Assembly (NCBI GenBank): GCA_963814805.1
Contig: CAWFER010000008.1
Span: 1 to 64,000 of the forward strand
Length of the DNA stretch: 64,000 nucleotides
Direction: 5' to 3'
DNA from: AP-15 sp963814805
GTDB lineage: Bacteria; Pseudomonadota; Alphaproteobacteria; ATCC43930; CGMCC-115725
Both the position numbers and the translations under genes were made by a program. Within the stretch, counting starts at the first letter, position 1. Each line of letters begins with the position of its first letter. This document shows, piece after piece, positions 27,991 through 37,000 of this stretch. The notes under the pieces were generated by a model that was not told the origin of the DNA, did not search any database, and worked only from the letters and a program-made list of their open reading frames with translations.

Positions 27991-29028
27991 AAGGCTTATG
28001 CCGTTATTTCCGGGGAGACCAACATTTGGTAGGTGAAGGGGGTGTGGCCGGCGGCGATGGCGAGTAGCGAACGGAAGGCGGCGTGCCGGGTTTGGCGGCG
28101 GTTGAATCGGAAGACGAATTCGTCGAGGTAGGATTGGAGATGGCGGCGACGCAGGCCGTGATAGACGCCCAAAGCCCAGACCTTGAGGTTGGAGAAGATG
28201 CGGTGCACCCAAGGCAGGACGACATGGGCGGCCATCTTGCCGATGACGTGAGGATCGTGGCCGACGCCGGGCGCGCCGGGATAGGCGGACCATCCGTCGG
28301 TCCTGGCGGTGGTTCCCGGGGCGAGGTTGTCGGCGATAAAGGGATGCAGGCTGGCGGCCGAGTAGTCGGGCACCTCGGCGAGCCGGACGCGGCCCGGACC
28401 GGCGCCGCCATCCTCGACCTCGACGGCGCCGACGACCAGCATCTTGCCCTGGTGGCTGCGTCCGCCGCCGCCGGTCACAGGATCGTTCTTGCTGCGGCAG
28501 GCGATCTCGGTTTCATCGACCTCGACCAGACCGGCGAGCGGGCTGCGGTCAGGCGCCACCATGCTGCGGCGCAGCTTGGCGCAGATCAGCCAGGCCGTCT
28601 TGTAGGAGCCGAGGGCGAGCTGACGTTGCAGTTGCCAGGCCGAGATGCCGTTGGAGTGGGTGGCCATCAGATAGGCCGCCCAGAACCAGATGGTCAGCGA
28701 CAGTTTGGAGTGGTGCATGATGGTGCCGGCGGTCACCGAGGTCTGCTTGCCGCAGGCGGCGCATTCCCAGGTCCACGGCTTGGTCTGCAGTTCCCAGGCC
28801 TTGGCCTTGCCGCAGGCGCGACAGACGAAGCCCTCGGGCCAGCGTGCCGCGAACAGGTATCTGACGCAGGCGGCCTGATCCGGGAAGCGCTGCTGGAACT
28901 CCATCAGGGAGCGGGGAAAATCGGTCATGCCGGCCTCGCGAGAGCAGATGTTCGATGTTTGTTCCTAACACCGATCCGCCCGCTCCACCACAACTAATTG
29001 ATCCACCGGACGCAGAGGGATAAGCCTT
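27991..29028 (-). mobile_element. IS1595-family insertion sequence, complete, 1038 bp
   Basis: The two ends, read inward, both start AAGGCTTAT followed by GCC (left) or CCC (right). They are flanked by the exact direct repeat TCGGATCA (27983-27990 and 29029-29036), an 8-bp target duplication as expected for this family. One intact transposase gene fills most of the element. The clean footprint suggests a recent insertion. Confidence 0.85.
27996..28928 (-). CDS. IS1595-family (ISXO2-like) transposase
   Basis: A 310-residue transposase, apparently intact. The N-terminus has a zinc ribbon (FVCRACGKAKAWE and WECAACGKQTSVTAGTIMHH). The catalytic region has LVEVDETEIACRSKND (first Asp), ARTDGWSAYPGAPG (second Asp) and, further on, HRIFSNLKVWALGVYHGLRR with RHLQSYLDEFVFRFNRR typical of the ISXO2 subgroup. 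It sits inside the SIR2-like gene in the same orientation. Confidence 0.92.
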   Translation of the reverse strand: MTDFPRSLMEFQQRFPDQAACVRYLFAARWPEGFVCRACGKAKAWELQTKPWTWECAACGKQTSVTAGTIMHHSKLSLTIWFWAAYLMATHSNGISAWQLQRQLALGSYKTAWLICAKLRRSMVAPDRSPLAGLVEVDETEIACRSKNDPVTGGGGRSHQGKMLVVGAVEVEDGGAGPGRVRLAEVPDYSAASLHPFIADNLAPGTTARTDGWSAYPGAPGVGHDPHVIGKMAAHVVLPWVHRIFSNLKVWALGVYHGLRRRHLQSYLDEFVFRFNRRQTRHAAFRSLLAIAAGHTPFTYQMLVSPEITA

Positions 29029-29036
29029 TCGGATCA
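29029..29036 (+). repeat. 8-bp target site duplication, right copy
   Basis: TCGGATCA immediately right of the IS1595 element, the partner of 27983-27990. Confidence 0.85.
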
Positions 29037-29900
29037 ATGACATATATGCTGCCAGGGAAGTTGATAAATCTGTTCCTGAACCACTCAAGAGAAACATAGT
29101 CGTCGTATTGGTTGCTGACTTTGGCGAACCTATAGCCGATTATCGCGATGAAATCCGGCGAGAACGCACCGGTCATTTGGAGCCGTCTCTTCAAGCCTTC
29201 ATCCTCATGGTGCTCTGGAACGCACAAAATCAGGTCGTCCGCCGGAAGGTGAGAATTAAATTCGCGGATTGCCGGCATGATGCTTTCTGCGCTCGGCGAG
29301 CCATACCACGGATTAACAATGGCGTGGGCGTTTATGACCCGATGTTGTTTACCACATTGGTCCCCGACTAATCCGTCGAGATTATAGTTGAGGATTAGTG
29401 ACCGATGGAAACGGCTAAACACGCGGTAATTATTAGTAGCATGGCCGCTAAAACGAAATTTCGCCATCTCAATCAATATACGGACGCGGGCCGCATTATC
29501 AGGTAGCCGTTGCAGAACAGCTTCGATCGGATAGGGCTCGGTGCCGGGCCTAATCTCCCGGCCCGTGAGTTCAAACGTCGAAATCCCCAGAGCAGGTTCA
29601 ATGATCCGCCGGCCTAGTAGCGAATGAGCCGGAATTCCGGGAGAAAACCCGCTGAAACTGCGCAGCCAATCGAGCGCCGCGATCCGAAACAGCTTACCGC
29701 CGATTGGAACCAATCCCGCTGAAGCCCCGGCGCCGAGAAGATATAATCCGCGTCGTGACCGAAAGTGGTGCAAGATCAACTCGTAGCTCGGCGCCTCCGA
29801 AAATCCGCCCATGCTCAGTTAGATAGGCGGGCGCAGGCCACGGCGCAGTCCGACGTGATCAGGACCTCACAGACCCGCGCTGCTAGGGAAAGGAACCTCG

Positions 29901-30911
29901 ATGCCCGTCACCGTGCTCTACCCCGAAGACCGGCAGATCCCGGATCTCGCGCTAGAAACCGAGATCTTCGGCCCCGAGGTGCAGATCGTCCGCCGCACCA
30001 AAAAGGCGCTGGCCGAGCTCGACCCAGCAGATTGCGCCGAAATCGACGGGCTGATGATCATGCGCCACGCGGTCGGGGCGGCGGACATCGCGCGCTTTCC
30101 GCGGCTGCGGGCGATCGTGCGCATGGGGGTCGGCTACGACAAGATCGACCGGCCGGCGGCGGCGGCGCGCAACATTCTCGTCTGCAACGTGCCCGATTAC
30201 GGCACGACCGAGGTCGCCGACCATGCGATGGCGTTGGTGCTGGCATTGCGCCGCGGCGTCGTGCTCTACCACGAGCGGCTGCGCGCGAACCCGCCCGCCC
30301 CTTGGGGCGTGGTCAAGAACGATTTGATCCGCCGCTTGGGCGTGCAGACCTTCGGCATCCTCGGGCTCGGCCGCATCGGCACCGCGGTCGCATTGCGCGC
30401 CCGCGCCTTCGGCTTTCGCGTCGTCTTCTACGATCCCTATCTGCCGAACGGCGCCGACCTCGCGCTCGGCATCGGCCGCGCCGCCACCCTCGAAGATCTG
30501 CTGCGCCAGACCGACACCCTCTCGGTACACGCGCCGCTGACCCCGGAAACTCGCCTGATGCTCGGTCACGAGCAGCTTTCGCTGCTGCGCCCGGGCGCGG
30601 TCGTGGTCAATGCCGCGCGCGGCCCGATCATCGACCCCGACGCGCTTCTGGCGTTGTTGCGCAGCGGGCACATCGCCGCCGCCGGGCTCGATGTGCTCCC
30701 TGTCGAGCCGCCGGTCGAGCCCTTTCCCGAGATCCTGCGCGCCTACCGCGAGCGCGAGCCCGGCCTCGAAGGCCGTCTCGTTATTACCCCGCACGCCGCC
30801 TGGTTCACCCCCGAATCGGAGCACGACACGCGGGTCAAATCGGCCGAGACGATGCGCGCGGCCCTCCTGACCAATCGCCCGCAGAACGTGATCGCGCCCG
30901 AGATGTATTAG
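29901..30911 (+). CDS. D-isomer-specific 2-hydroxyacid dehydrogenase (CtBP-like)
   Basis: A 336-residue NAD-dependent dehydrogenase. Family marks are the Rossmann motif FGILGLGRIGTAVALRARAFG, NAARGPIIDPDALLALLRSG (catalytic Arg region), the Glu-bearing AAAGLDVLPVEPP and the catalytic His of VITPHAAWFTPES. The two-domain layout with RMGVGYDKID before the NAD domain resembles C-terminal-binding-protein-type dehydrogenases. Likely substrates are glyoxylate, hydroxypyruvate or other 2-oxo acids. AAGGAACC ahead of the ATG is a plausible ribosome site. The next gene is convergent. Confidence 0.9.
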   Translation: MPVTVLYPEDRQIPDLALETEIFGPEVQIVRRTKKALAELDPADCAEIDGLMIMRHAVGAADIARFPRLRAIVRMGVGYDKIDRPAAAARNILVCNVPDYGTTEVADHAMALVLALRRGVVLYHERLRANPPAPWGVVKNDLIRRLGVQTFGILGLGRIGTAVALRARAFGFRVVFYDPYLPNGADLALGIGRAATLEDLLRQTDTLSVHAPLTPETRLMLGHEQLSLLRPGAVVVNAARGPIIDPDALLALLRSGHIAAAGLDVLPVEPPVEPFPEILRAYREREPGLEGRLVITPHAAWFTPESEHDTRVKSAETMRAALLTNRPQNVIAPEMY

Positions 30912-30923
30912 CCAAACCCGAGG

Positions 30924-31235
30924 CTATTTCTTCGGCGCCGACAGGGTGACGCCCTGCCGCTTCATCCGCTCGACCACGCTCTTAGCCCCGGCGTCGCCGG
31001 CGGCCGCGAGCAGCGCGGTCTTGCCGGCCAGGGTTTGCAGCTGCTGGCGCAGCTTGATCGCCTGCTCCATGGTCGGCTGTTGCGCCCGCCGCAGATCCGC
31101 CAGCGCGCCGCCGTCATGGATCGCCTGACCGGTCTCGAACGCCATCAGCACGAACAGCGACACGACGACGAGGATCAGCGGCGGCGGCAGCCCGTCGTGA
31201 TCGTGCCCTCCCCTCTGGCCGAGCGCCATCGTCAT
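30924..31235 (-). CDS. Small membrane-anchored hypothetical protein
   Basis: A 103-residue protein with a short His/Asp/Gly-rich head, one membrane helix (PPPLILVVVSLFVLMAFETG) and a helical periplasmic tail with heptad character (QAIKLRQQLQTLAGKTALLA). No family was recognised. The ATG overlaps the stop of the upstream small membrane protein gene (ATGA), so the two are made together and may interact through their tails. Confidence 0.7.
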   Translation of the reverse strand: MTMALGQRGGHDHDGLPPPLILVVVSLFVLMAFETGQAIHDGGALADLRRAQQPTMEQAIKLRQQLQTLAGKTALLAAAGDAGAKSVVERMKRQGVTLSAPKK

Positions 31236-31564
31236 TTCCCCTGAGCAGGCAGCGGCGCGGTTGCCGGCGGCGGCGCCTGCTCGGCGGGCGCCCCTGTCTT
31301 GGGATTGATGGCAATCCCGTTCGCAGTCAACAAATCGCGCAGCTTGTCATCATTGGCGCTGGCCGCGGCTGCTGCGATCGCCTGAATCAGGGCATTGTCG
31401 ATGCGGTTGAACTCGATGCTCTGGTTGATGAATTGCTGGCGCTGATTGACCTCGGCCTGGGCCGCGCGGTTTTGCTGCACCAGGTACAGATAGACGACGA
31501 CCAGCACCAGGGTGATCCCCGACAACGCCAGAACCACCCGATAGACCCATCCGCCCGCCGACAT
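31232..31564 (-). CDS. Small membrane-anchored hypothetical protein
   Basis: A 110-residue protein with an N-terminal membrane helix (VVLALSGITLVLVVVYLYLV), a helical stretch (EVNQRQQFINQSIEFNRIDN) and a Pro/Ala-rich end. It is similar in design to the next gene, with which it shares an ATGA overlap. No family was recognised. An envelope role is inferred from the topology and from the adjacent lipoprotein gene. Confidence 0.7.
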   Translation of the reverse strand: MSAGGWVYRVVLALSGITLVLVVVYLYLVQQNRAAQAEVNQRQQFINQSIEFNRIDNALIQAIAAAAASANDDKLRDLLTANGIAINPKTGAPAEQAPPPATAPLPAQGK

Positions 31565-31682
31565 CGATCCATCCCTGCGTCATCGCCGCCTGCCGGCGAC
31601 AAAAAGTAGCATGGCGGAGCCGGGAAGCGGGCAGCCGATGCCGGCCGCGCCACGCCCGGTCGCCGCGGCGGTTTGCGCGCAT

Positions 31683-32216
31683 TCAGCGGCCGCGGAAATG
31701 CCGATAGAACTCCATTACGTCCGGGCTTTGCTGGAAACCGAGAAGGACCCTCAGATCGGGACCTTTTTGACCGCGCAGCGGAATCGATTCCACGATGTGG
31801 TCGGTGACGCCAGCGCGAATTTGGTCGTGGTTGAAGACGATGCGATCGGTAAACGGCTTCTTGCTGATGATCGTTTGCCCGGGCCCGGTCACCGCGACGA
31901 AATAGGTCAGGTCGACGGCGTCGCCCTGCGCCGCCGGGCCGCGCTGCCCGACGACAATCACGTCCAGGCTCATGCGCACCGCGTCGCCGGTGTACTCGCA
32001 TTTGCGGTCGACCTCGCTCAACAGCCCGTAAAACGCTACGTTTTCTGGGCGGCGCTGGGGCGACGGGCCGAACACCGCGGTGTTGGCGAGCGAGCGCAAT
32101 ATAATCGCGCTCGGACAGGGCACGGGCGGCTTCGACAGATGAGAGAACAAGCTGCAGCCGGAAAGGGCGAACAGAACGAACAGCCCGGCCGCCGGCGCGG
32201 CCCAGATCCGGCTCAC
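31683..32216 (-). CDS. Putative lipoprotein
   Basis: A 177-residue protein with a lipoprotein signal (LFVLFALSGC, lipobox Cys at about residue 21). The mature part has DRKCEYTGDAVRMSLDVIVVGQRGP and VDLTYFVAVTGPGQTIISKK, which suggests a small beta-domain. No family was named with confidence. The GTG start overlaps the stop of the CDGSH gene (GTGA), and the small membrane protein genes follow on the same strand, so the four genes from 32451 to 30924 may be one unit. Confidence 0.75.
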   Translation of the reverse strand: MSRIWAAPAAGLFVLFALSGCSLFSHLSKPPVPCPSAIILRSLANTAVFGPSPQRRPENVAFYGLLSEVDRKCEYTGDAVRMSLDVIVVGQRGPAAQGDAVDLTYFVAVTGPGQTIISKKPFTDRIVFNHDQIRAGVTDHIVESIPLRGQKGPDLRVLLGFQQSPDVMEFYRHFRGR

Positions 32217-32451
32217 AACCCGTTATGCGTACCGTCGCAGAACGGCTTTCCAGCGGTCTGCTTGCAGCCGCACAGCCAGACTTCTTCGCTGGCCGCGGCG
32301 GTAAACGGCACCGGGGTCAACCGGTGCCCTGATGCGAGCCGTCGCAGAATGGCTGGTTGCCGCTGCGCCCGCAGGCGCACCAGAAATATCGCTTGCCGGC
32401 TTCGACGGTGATGCCGTAGGGCTCTTTCTGCGCTGGTATCGGCTCGGCCAT
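32213..32451 (-). pseudogene. Double CDGSH iron-sulfur protein gene with a one-base deletion
   Basis: The start AEPIPAQKEPYGITVEAGKR leads to a first CDGSH motif (YFWCACGRSGNQPFCDGSH). Then a TGA appears in frame near 32317. Restoring one G there gives TPVPFTAAASEEVWLCGC and a second motif KPFCDGTH, ending at 32213. Each motif (CxC...CDGSH) binds a 2Fe-2S cluster, as in mitoNEET-like redox proteins. Length and order are normal after correction. The TGA is not a selenocysteine candidate because the following codons are out of frame. The defect is a frameshift or a sequence error. Confidence 0.75.
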
Positions 32452-32582
32452 TGTTTCTCCCCCGCCAAGATCGACGCCCGAGACCCGCGCGCAGCGGCGG
32501 CGGTTCGACGGCGCCGGGACTGTATTCGAGCCTCGTCCGGTGTCAAGGCCGGGCCAATGCCGGGAGCGCTGGAACAGCCGAT

Positions 32583-33547
32583 GGCCGTTTATACCGATGT
32601 CGCCGACGACGAGCTGAGGGCCTTTGTGGCGCTCTACGACATCGGCGAGGTGCTATCGTGCAAGGGCATCGCCGAAGGGGTCGAGAACTCGAATTTCCTG
32701 GTCGCGACCGAGCGCGGCAATTTCATCCTGACCCTCTACGAAAAGCGGGTCGCGCGCAACGACCTGCCCTTCTTCATCGCGCTAATGGATCATCTGGCGC
32801 ATCGTCACGTCGCCTGCCCGACCCCGCTGCGTGGGCGCGACGGCATCGCTTTGCGCGAGCTGTGCGGCCGGCCGGCGGCAATGGTGACGTTTCTCGCCGG
32901 CATGTGGCCGCGCCGTATCCAGCCGTTCCACTGCGCCGGGCTCGGCCGGGCATTGGCGGCGTTGCACCGCGCCGGCGCCGATTTCCCAATGGCGCGCGCC
33001 GAACGATCTGTCGCTTTCGGGCTGGCGCCGTCTGTTCGAAGCCTGCCGCAGCCGCGCCGGCGAAGTGCAGCCGGGCCTCGCCGACGAGCTCGCCGACGAG
33101 CTCGAGTTTATCGAACAGGCCTGGCCGCGCGGGCTGCCGGTCGGGGTGATCCATGCCGATCTGTTTCCGGACAACGTGTTCTTCCGCGACCGCGAGATTT
33201 CCGGACTGATCGATTTCTATTTCGCCTGCACCGATTTTTTCGCCTATGACCTGGCGGTATGCCTCAATGCGTGGTGTTTCGAGGGTGATGGCAGCCTCAA
33301 CGTGACCAAGGCGCGGCTGCTGCTCGACGGCTACCGAAGGGCGGGCCGGTTGACCCCCGAAGAACTCGCGGCGCTGCCGGCGCTGGCCCGCGGCAGCGCG
33401 CTGCGCTTTCTTTTGACCCGCCTGTTCGACTGGCTGAACCAGCCGCAGGGTGCGCTGGTGCGGCCCAAGGACCCGCTCGAGTTCTTGCGCAAATTGCGCT
33501 TTCACCGCACCGTCGCCAGCGCCCGCGATTACGGCCTCGATGCCTGA
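32583..33547 (+). pseudogene. thrB: Homoserine kinase ThrB (choline kinase-like type) with one frameshift
   Basis: The type of ThrB found in proteobacteria, about 320 residues: AVYTDVADDELRAFVALYDIG at the start, NFLVATERGNFILTLYEKR, then, after a shift, GVIHADLFPDNVFF (catalytic loop, HxDxxxxN) and ISGLIDFYFACTDFFAYDL. It phosphorylates homoserine for threonine synthesis. The frame changes near 33002: after DFPMARA the expected NDLSLSGWRRLFEAC is in the next frame, as if one G were extra. Loss of ThrB would block threonine synthesis, so a sequence error is as likely as decay. Its stop lies inside the rnhA start region. Confidence 0.78.
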
Positions 33548-34058
33548 CCCGAGCGGGCCTGACCCGAGCGGGCCTGACCCGAGCGGGCCTGACCCGAGCG
33601 TCGTCGAAATTTTTACCGACGGCGCCTGCAGCGGCAATCCGGGGCCGGGTGGCTGGGCCGCCATTTTGCGCCATCGCGGGGTCGAAAAGGAGCTCTGCGG
33701 GTCCGCACCCGTCACCACCAACAACCGCATGGAGATGATGGCGGCGATCGCCGGGCTCGAAGCGCTGAAGCGGCCATGCTCTGTGCGGCTCTACAGCGAC
33801 AGCCAGTATTTGCGCGACGGCATTACCCGGTGGATTCACGCCTGGAAGGCGCGCGGCTGGCGCACCGCCGACAAAAAGCCGGTCAAGAATATCGATCTGT
33901 GGCAGCGACTCGAAGCGGCGGCGGCGCGCCACGAGGTCGCCTGGGAATGGGTGCGCGGCCATGCCGGCCATCCCGAAAACGAGCGGGCCGACACGCTCGC
34001 CCGCGCCGCCATCGCCGCATTGCGCGGCAACGGGACCGAGCCGACGCCCGCCCGCTAG
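33540..34058 (+). CDS. rnhA: Ribonuclease HI with repeated N-terminal PDPSG
   Basis: A 172-residue RNase HI, which removes RNA from RNA-DNA hybrids. Catalytic residues are present: Asp in EIFTDGACSGNPGPGGW, Glu in TNNRMEMMAAIAGLEAL, Asp in LYSDSQYLRDGI and the last Asp in NERADTLAR, with the substrate-handling GHAGHPENE loop. The start ATG 33540 overlaps the thrB stop. Ahead of the catalytic domain are four copies of PDPSG, encoded by a 15-base tandem repeat, which is unusual for this enzyme. The enzyme core itself looks normal. Confidence 0.92.
   Translation: MPDPSGPDPSGPDPSGPDPSVVEIFTDGACSGNPGPGGWAAILRHRGVEKELCGSAPVTTNNRMEMMAAIAGLEALKRPCSVRLYSDSQYLRDGITRWIHAWKARGWRTADKKPVKNIDLWQRLEAAAARHEVAWEWVRGHAGHPENERADTLARAAIAALRGNGTEPTPAR
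33543..33601 (+). repeat. 15-base tandem repeat, four units
   Basis: The unit GCCTGACCCGAGCGG recurs at 33543, 33558, 33573 and 33588 (the last unit lacks its final base). In the rnhA frame it encodes PDPSG; in the thrB frame the first unit supplies the TGA stop. The repeat arose at the thrB-rnhA overlap. Confidence 0.9.
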
Positions 34059-37000
34059 CGGAAATTACGGCTGCGCACGACGATGTCGCTCCCCTCGGAG
34101 CCGCGCATTGCATTCGCAACCGGCAGCGGCGGTTCGGCGTCGCCGCTGCGCTCGCGCAAGGTGTTGAGCCACGGGGTCAGGTCCGCCAGCTGGTCGGCGA
34201 CGATATGAATGACGCTCTCCTCGCGCTGCAATCTGCCGGTGCAGCGCAGCAAGGTGGCGCCCAGCGCCGCGCGCCGAAAGCGGTCGAGGATCTGCGGCCA
34301 GACAATCAGGTTGGCGATCCCGGTCTCGTCCTCGATGGTGATGAAGACGACCCCGTTGGCGCTGCCCGGACGCTGCCGGATCAGCACGATCCCGGCGATC
34401 GCGAGCCGCCGGTCAACCGGCAGATGGGCGAGGTCGGCGGCGGCGACCAGACCCTCGCGGGCGAGATCGGCGCGCAGAAACGCCAGCGGATGGCGTTTCA
34501 GGCTCAGGCCGAGGCTGCGGTAATCCTCGACCACATGCTCGCCCAGCGGCATCTGCGGCAACAGCGCTGCGGCAACGCTCTCCCACTCCGCCGCTCTTGG
34601 GGGAGAGGGGTTTTCTTTTGCGGTGGGGGGTCTTACTGCGGCAAACAGCGGCAATGGCGGCTGGCCGAGCGCCTTCAGCGCCCATACGGCCTGCCGCCGG
34701 TCGAGCCCGACCGAGCGGAACGCGTCGGCCTCGGCCAGCCGTTCGAGGGCGCCCCGGCCGAGCCCGCTCTCCCGCCACAATTCTTCGGCGCCGCGATACC
34801 CCTCGCCGCGGGCCGCGACCAGCCGTTCCGCATCCGCCTCGGCGAACCCTTTAATCTGGCGCAAACCGAGCCGCAACACGAGAGGCGGCGGCCCACTGAT
34901 TTCGCTTTGGCCGGGCTCGACCCGGCCATCTACGTCTTTAGACGCCCGAAACAAAGACGTAGATACGCGGGACAAGCCCGCGCAAGACGGCCCTGGATTG
35001 CCCACCGCTGTTGCGGGGGTGACCGTTGACGGTTCGAGCGTGCAGTCCCAGGAGCTGCGATTGACGTCGACGGCGCGCACCTCGACCCCGTGCTCGCGCG
35101 CGTCGCGGACGATCTGCGCCGGCGCGTAAAATCCCATCGGCTGGCTGTTCAACAGAGCGCAGGCGAACACCTCGGGATAAAAACACTTGATCCAGGCCGA
35201 GACGTAAACCAGGAGCGCAAAGCTCGCCGCGTGGCTCTCGGGAAAGCCGTAGGTGCCAAACCCCTCGATCTGGCTGAAGCAGCGCACCGCGAAATCGCGC
35301 TCATAGCCGTTGGCCACCATGCCGGCGACAAACTTGTCGCGAAACAGATGGATGTCGCCGTTACGCTTAAAGGTGGCCATCGCGCGGCGCAGCCGGTCGG
35401 CCTCCTCCGGGGCAAAGCCGGCGCCGACGATCGCGATCTTCATCGCCTGCTCCTGAAATAATGGCACCCCCAGGGTCTTGCCCAACACCTGGCGCAATTC
35501 GGCCGACGGATACGACACCGCCTCGCGCCCGGAGCGCCGGCGCAGATAGGGATGCACCATGTCGCCCTGGATCGGCCCCGGCCGCACGATCGCGACCTCG
35601 ATCACCAGATCGTAGAACTCGCGCGGTTTCAGCCGCGGCAGCATCGTCATCTGGGCGCGGCTTTCGACCTGGAAGACGCCCAATGAATTGGCCCGGCTCA
35701 GCATCCGGTAGACCGCCTGGTCCTCGGCCGGCACGGTGGCGAGCTCGAGCCGCCGGCCGTAATGCTGCTCGATCAGGGCGAAGGCCTTCCGGATGCAGGT
35801 CAGCATGCCCAATGCCAGGATGTCGATCTTCAGGATGCCGAGCTGGTCGAGATCGTCCTTGTCCCATTCGATGACGGTGCGGTCTTGCATCGCCGCATTC
35901 TCGATCGGCGCCAGTTCGGACAACGGCCCGCGGGTGATGACGAACCCGCCGACATGCTGCGACAGGTGACGTGGAAAACCGACGAGCTCGGCGGCAAGAT
36001 CGAGAACGCGGCGCAGATTGCCGTCGGTCGGGTCGAGCCCGGCCTCGCGCACCCGCGCGTCGCCGATCGGCTCGTTGCTCCAGCCCCAGACGATGCCGGC
36101 CAACGCGGCGACAACATCGCCAGACAGCCCCAGCGCCTTGCCGACCTCGCGGATCGCCGAGCGCGAGCGATAGCAGATCACGGTGGCCGCGAGCCCGGCC
36201 CGGTCGCGGCCATATTTCTGATAGATGTACTGGATCACCTCCTCGCGCCGCTCGTGCTCGAAATCGACGTCGATATCGGGCGGCTCGTTGCGCGCGGCGC
36301 TGATAAAGCGCTCGAACAGCACATCGATGCGCGCCGGGTCGACCGCGGTGATGCCGAGGCAGTAGCACACCGCCGAATTGGCGGCTGAGCCGCGCCCCTG
36401 GCACAGAATCCCGCGCGACCTGGCGAATTCGACGATGTCGTGCACGGTCAGGAAATAACGGGCATAGTCGAGCCGATCGATCAATTCGAGCTCATGCGCG
36501 ATCAAATCGCGGATCTTGTCTGGAATCTTTACTCCGTCATTCCCGCGCAGGCCGGCTGCTTGTGGAGACCCGTTTAACAGAAAACTCTCATCGTCATGGC
36601 CGGGCTTGTCCCGGCCATTCACGTTTTTATCGGCTCCGTTCGTAGTCACGTAGATGCCCGGACCAAGTCCGGGCATGACGGCATCTGGTTGCTCGCATTT
36701 TGGTCGAGCATCCAAGACGCAATGCTGCGAGAACCGTTCGGCCGCCCCTTCCCAGGCGAGATCGGCCAGGCGCTGCTGCGGGGTGCGGCCGTCCGCGGCG
36801 GTTTCGTCCGGGTATTCGTAGCGCAATTCGTCGAGGCTAAACCGGCAGCGCCCGGCGATTTCGAGGCTGCGCGCGACCGCGTCCTCGTGGCCGCGGAACA
36901 GCCGCGCCATCTCCGCCGGCGATTTCAGATGGCGCTCGGCGTTGGCGGCGAGGCGAAAGCCGGCGTTGTCGATCGTGCAGCCGGCGCGGATGCAGGTCAG

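Larger units (their letters stand above)
27723..29812 (-). pseudogene. SIR2-like domain gene interrupted by IS1595
   Basis: The first part (29812 to 29029) starts GGFSEAPSYELILHHFRSRR and has LYLLGAGASAG (nucleotide-binding GAGAS at residues 27-31), LILNYNLDGLVGDQ and a later INAH, the pattern of SIR2-like NAD-binding domains. At IYVIDP the IS1595 copy begins. Removing the IS and one 8-bp target copy gives YVIDPNPEEMQFEISDRIKS in one frame, continuing to VRAYWNILSHAFLLSLNG and a stop at 27723, about 347 residues in all. The gene is also less GC-rich than its neighbours. SIR2-like NADases occur in several anti-phage systems, but no partner gene is seen here. The IS leaves a protein of 272 residues with a short false tail (GLSLCVRWIN). 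Confidence 0.75.

Noticed and set aside
32213..32451. TGA inside the CDGSH gene as a second selenocysteine codon
   Set aside because: The codons after this TGA are not in frame with the second CDGSH motif; a single missing G explains it. No Cys or redox position is expected there.
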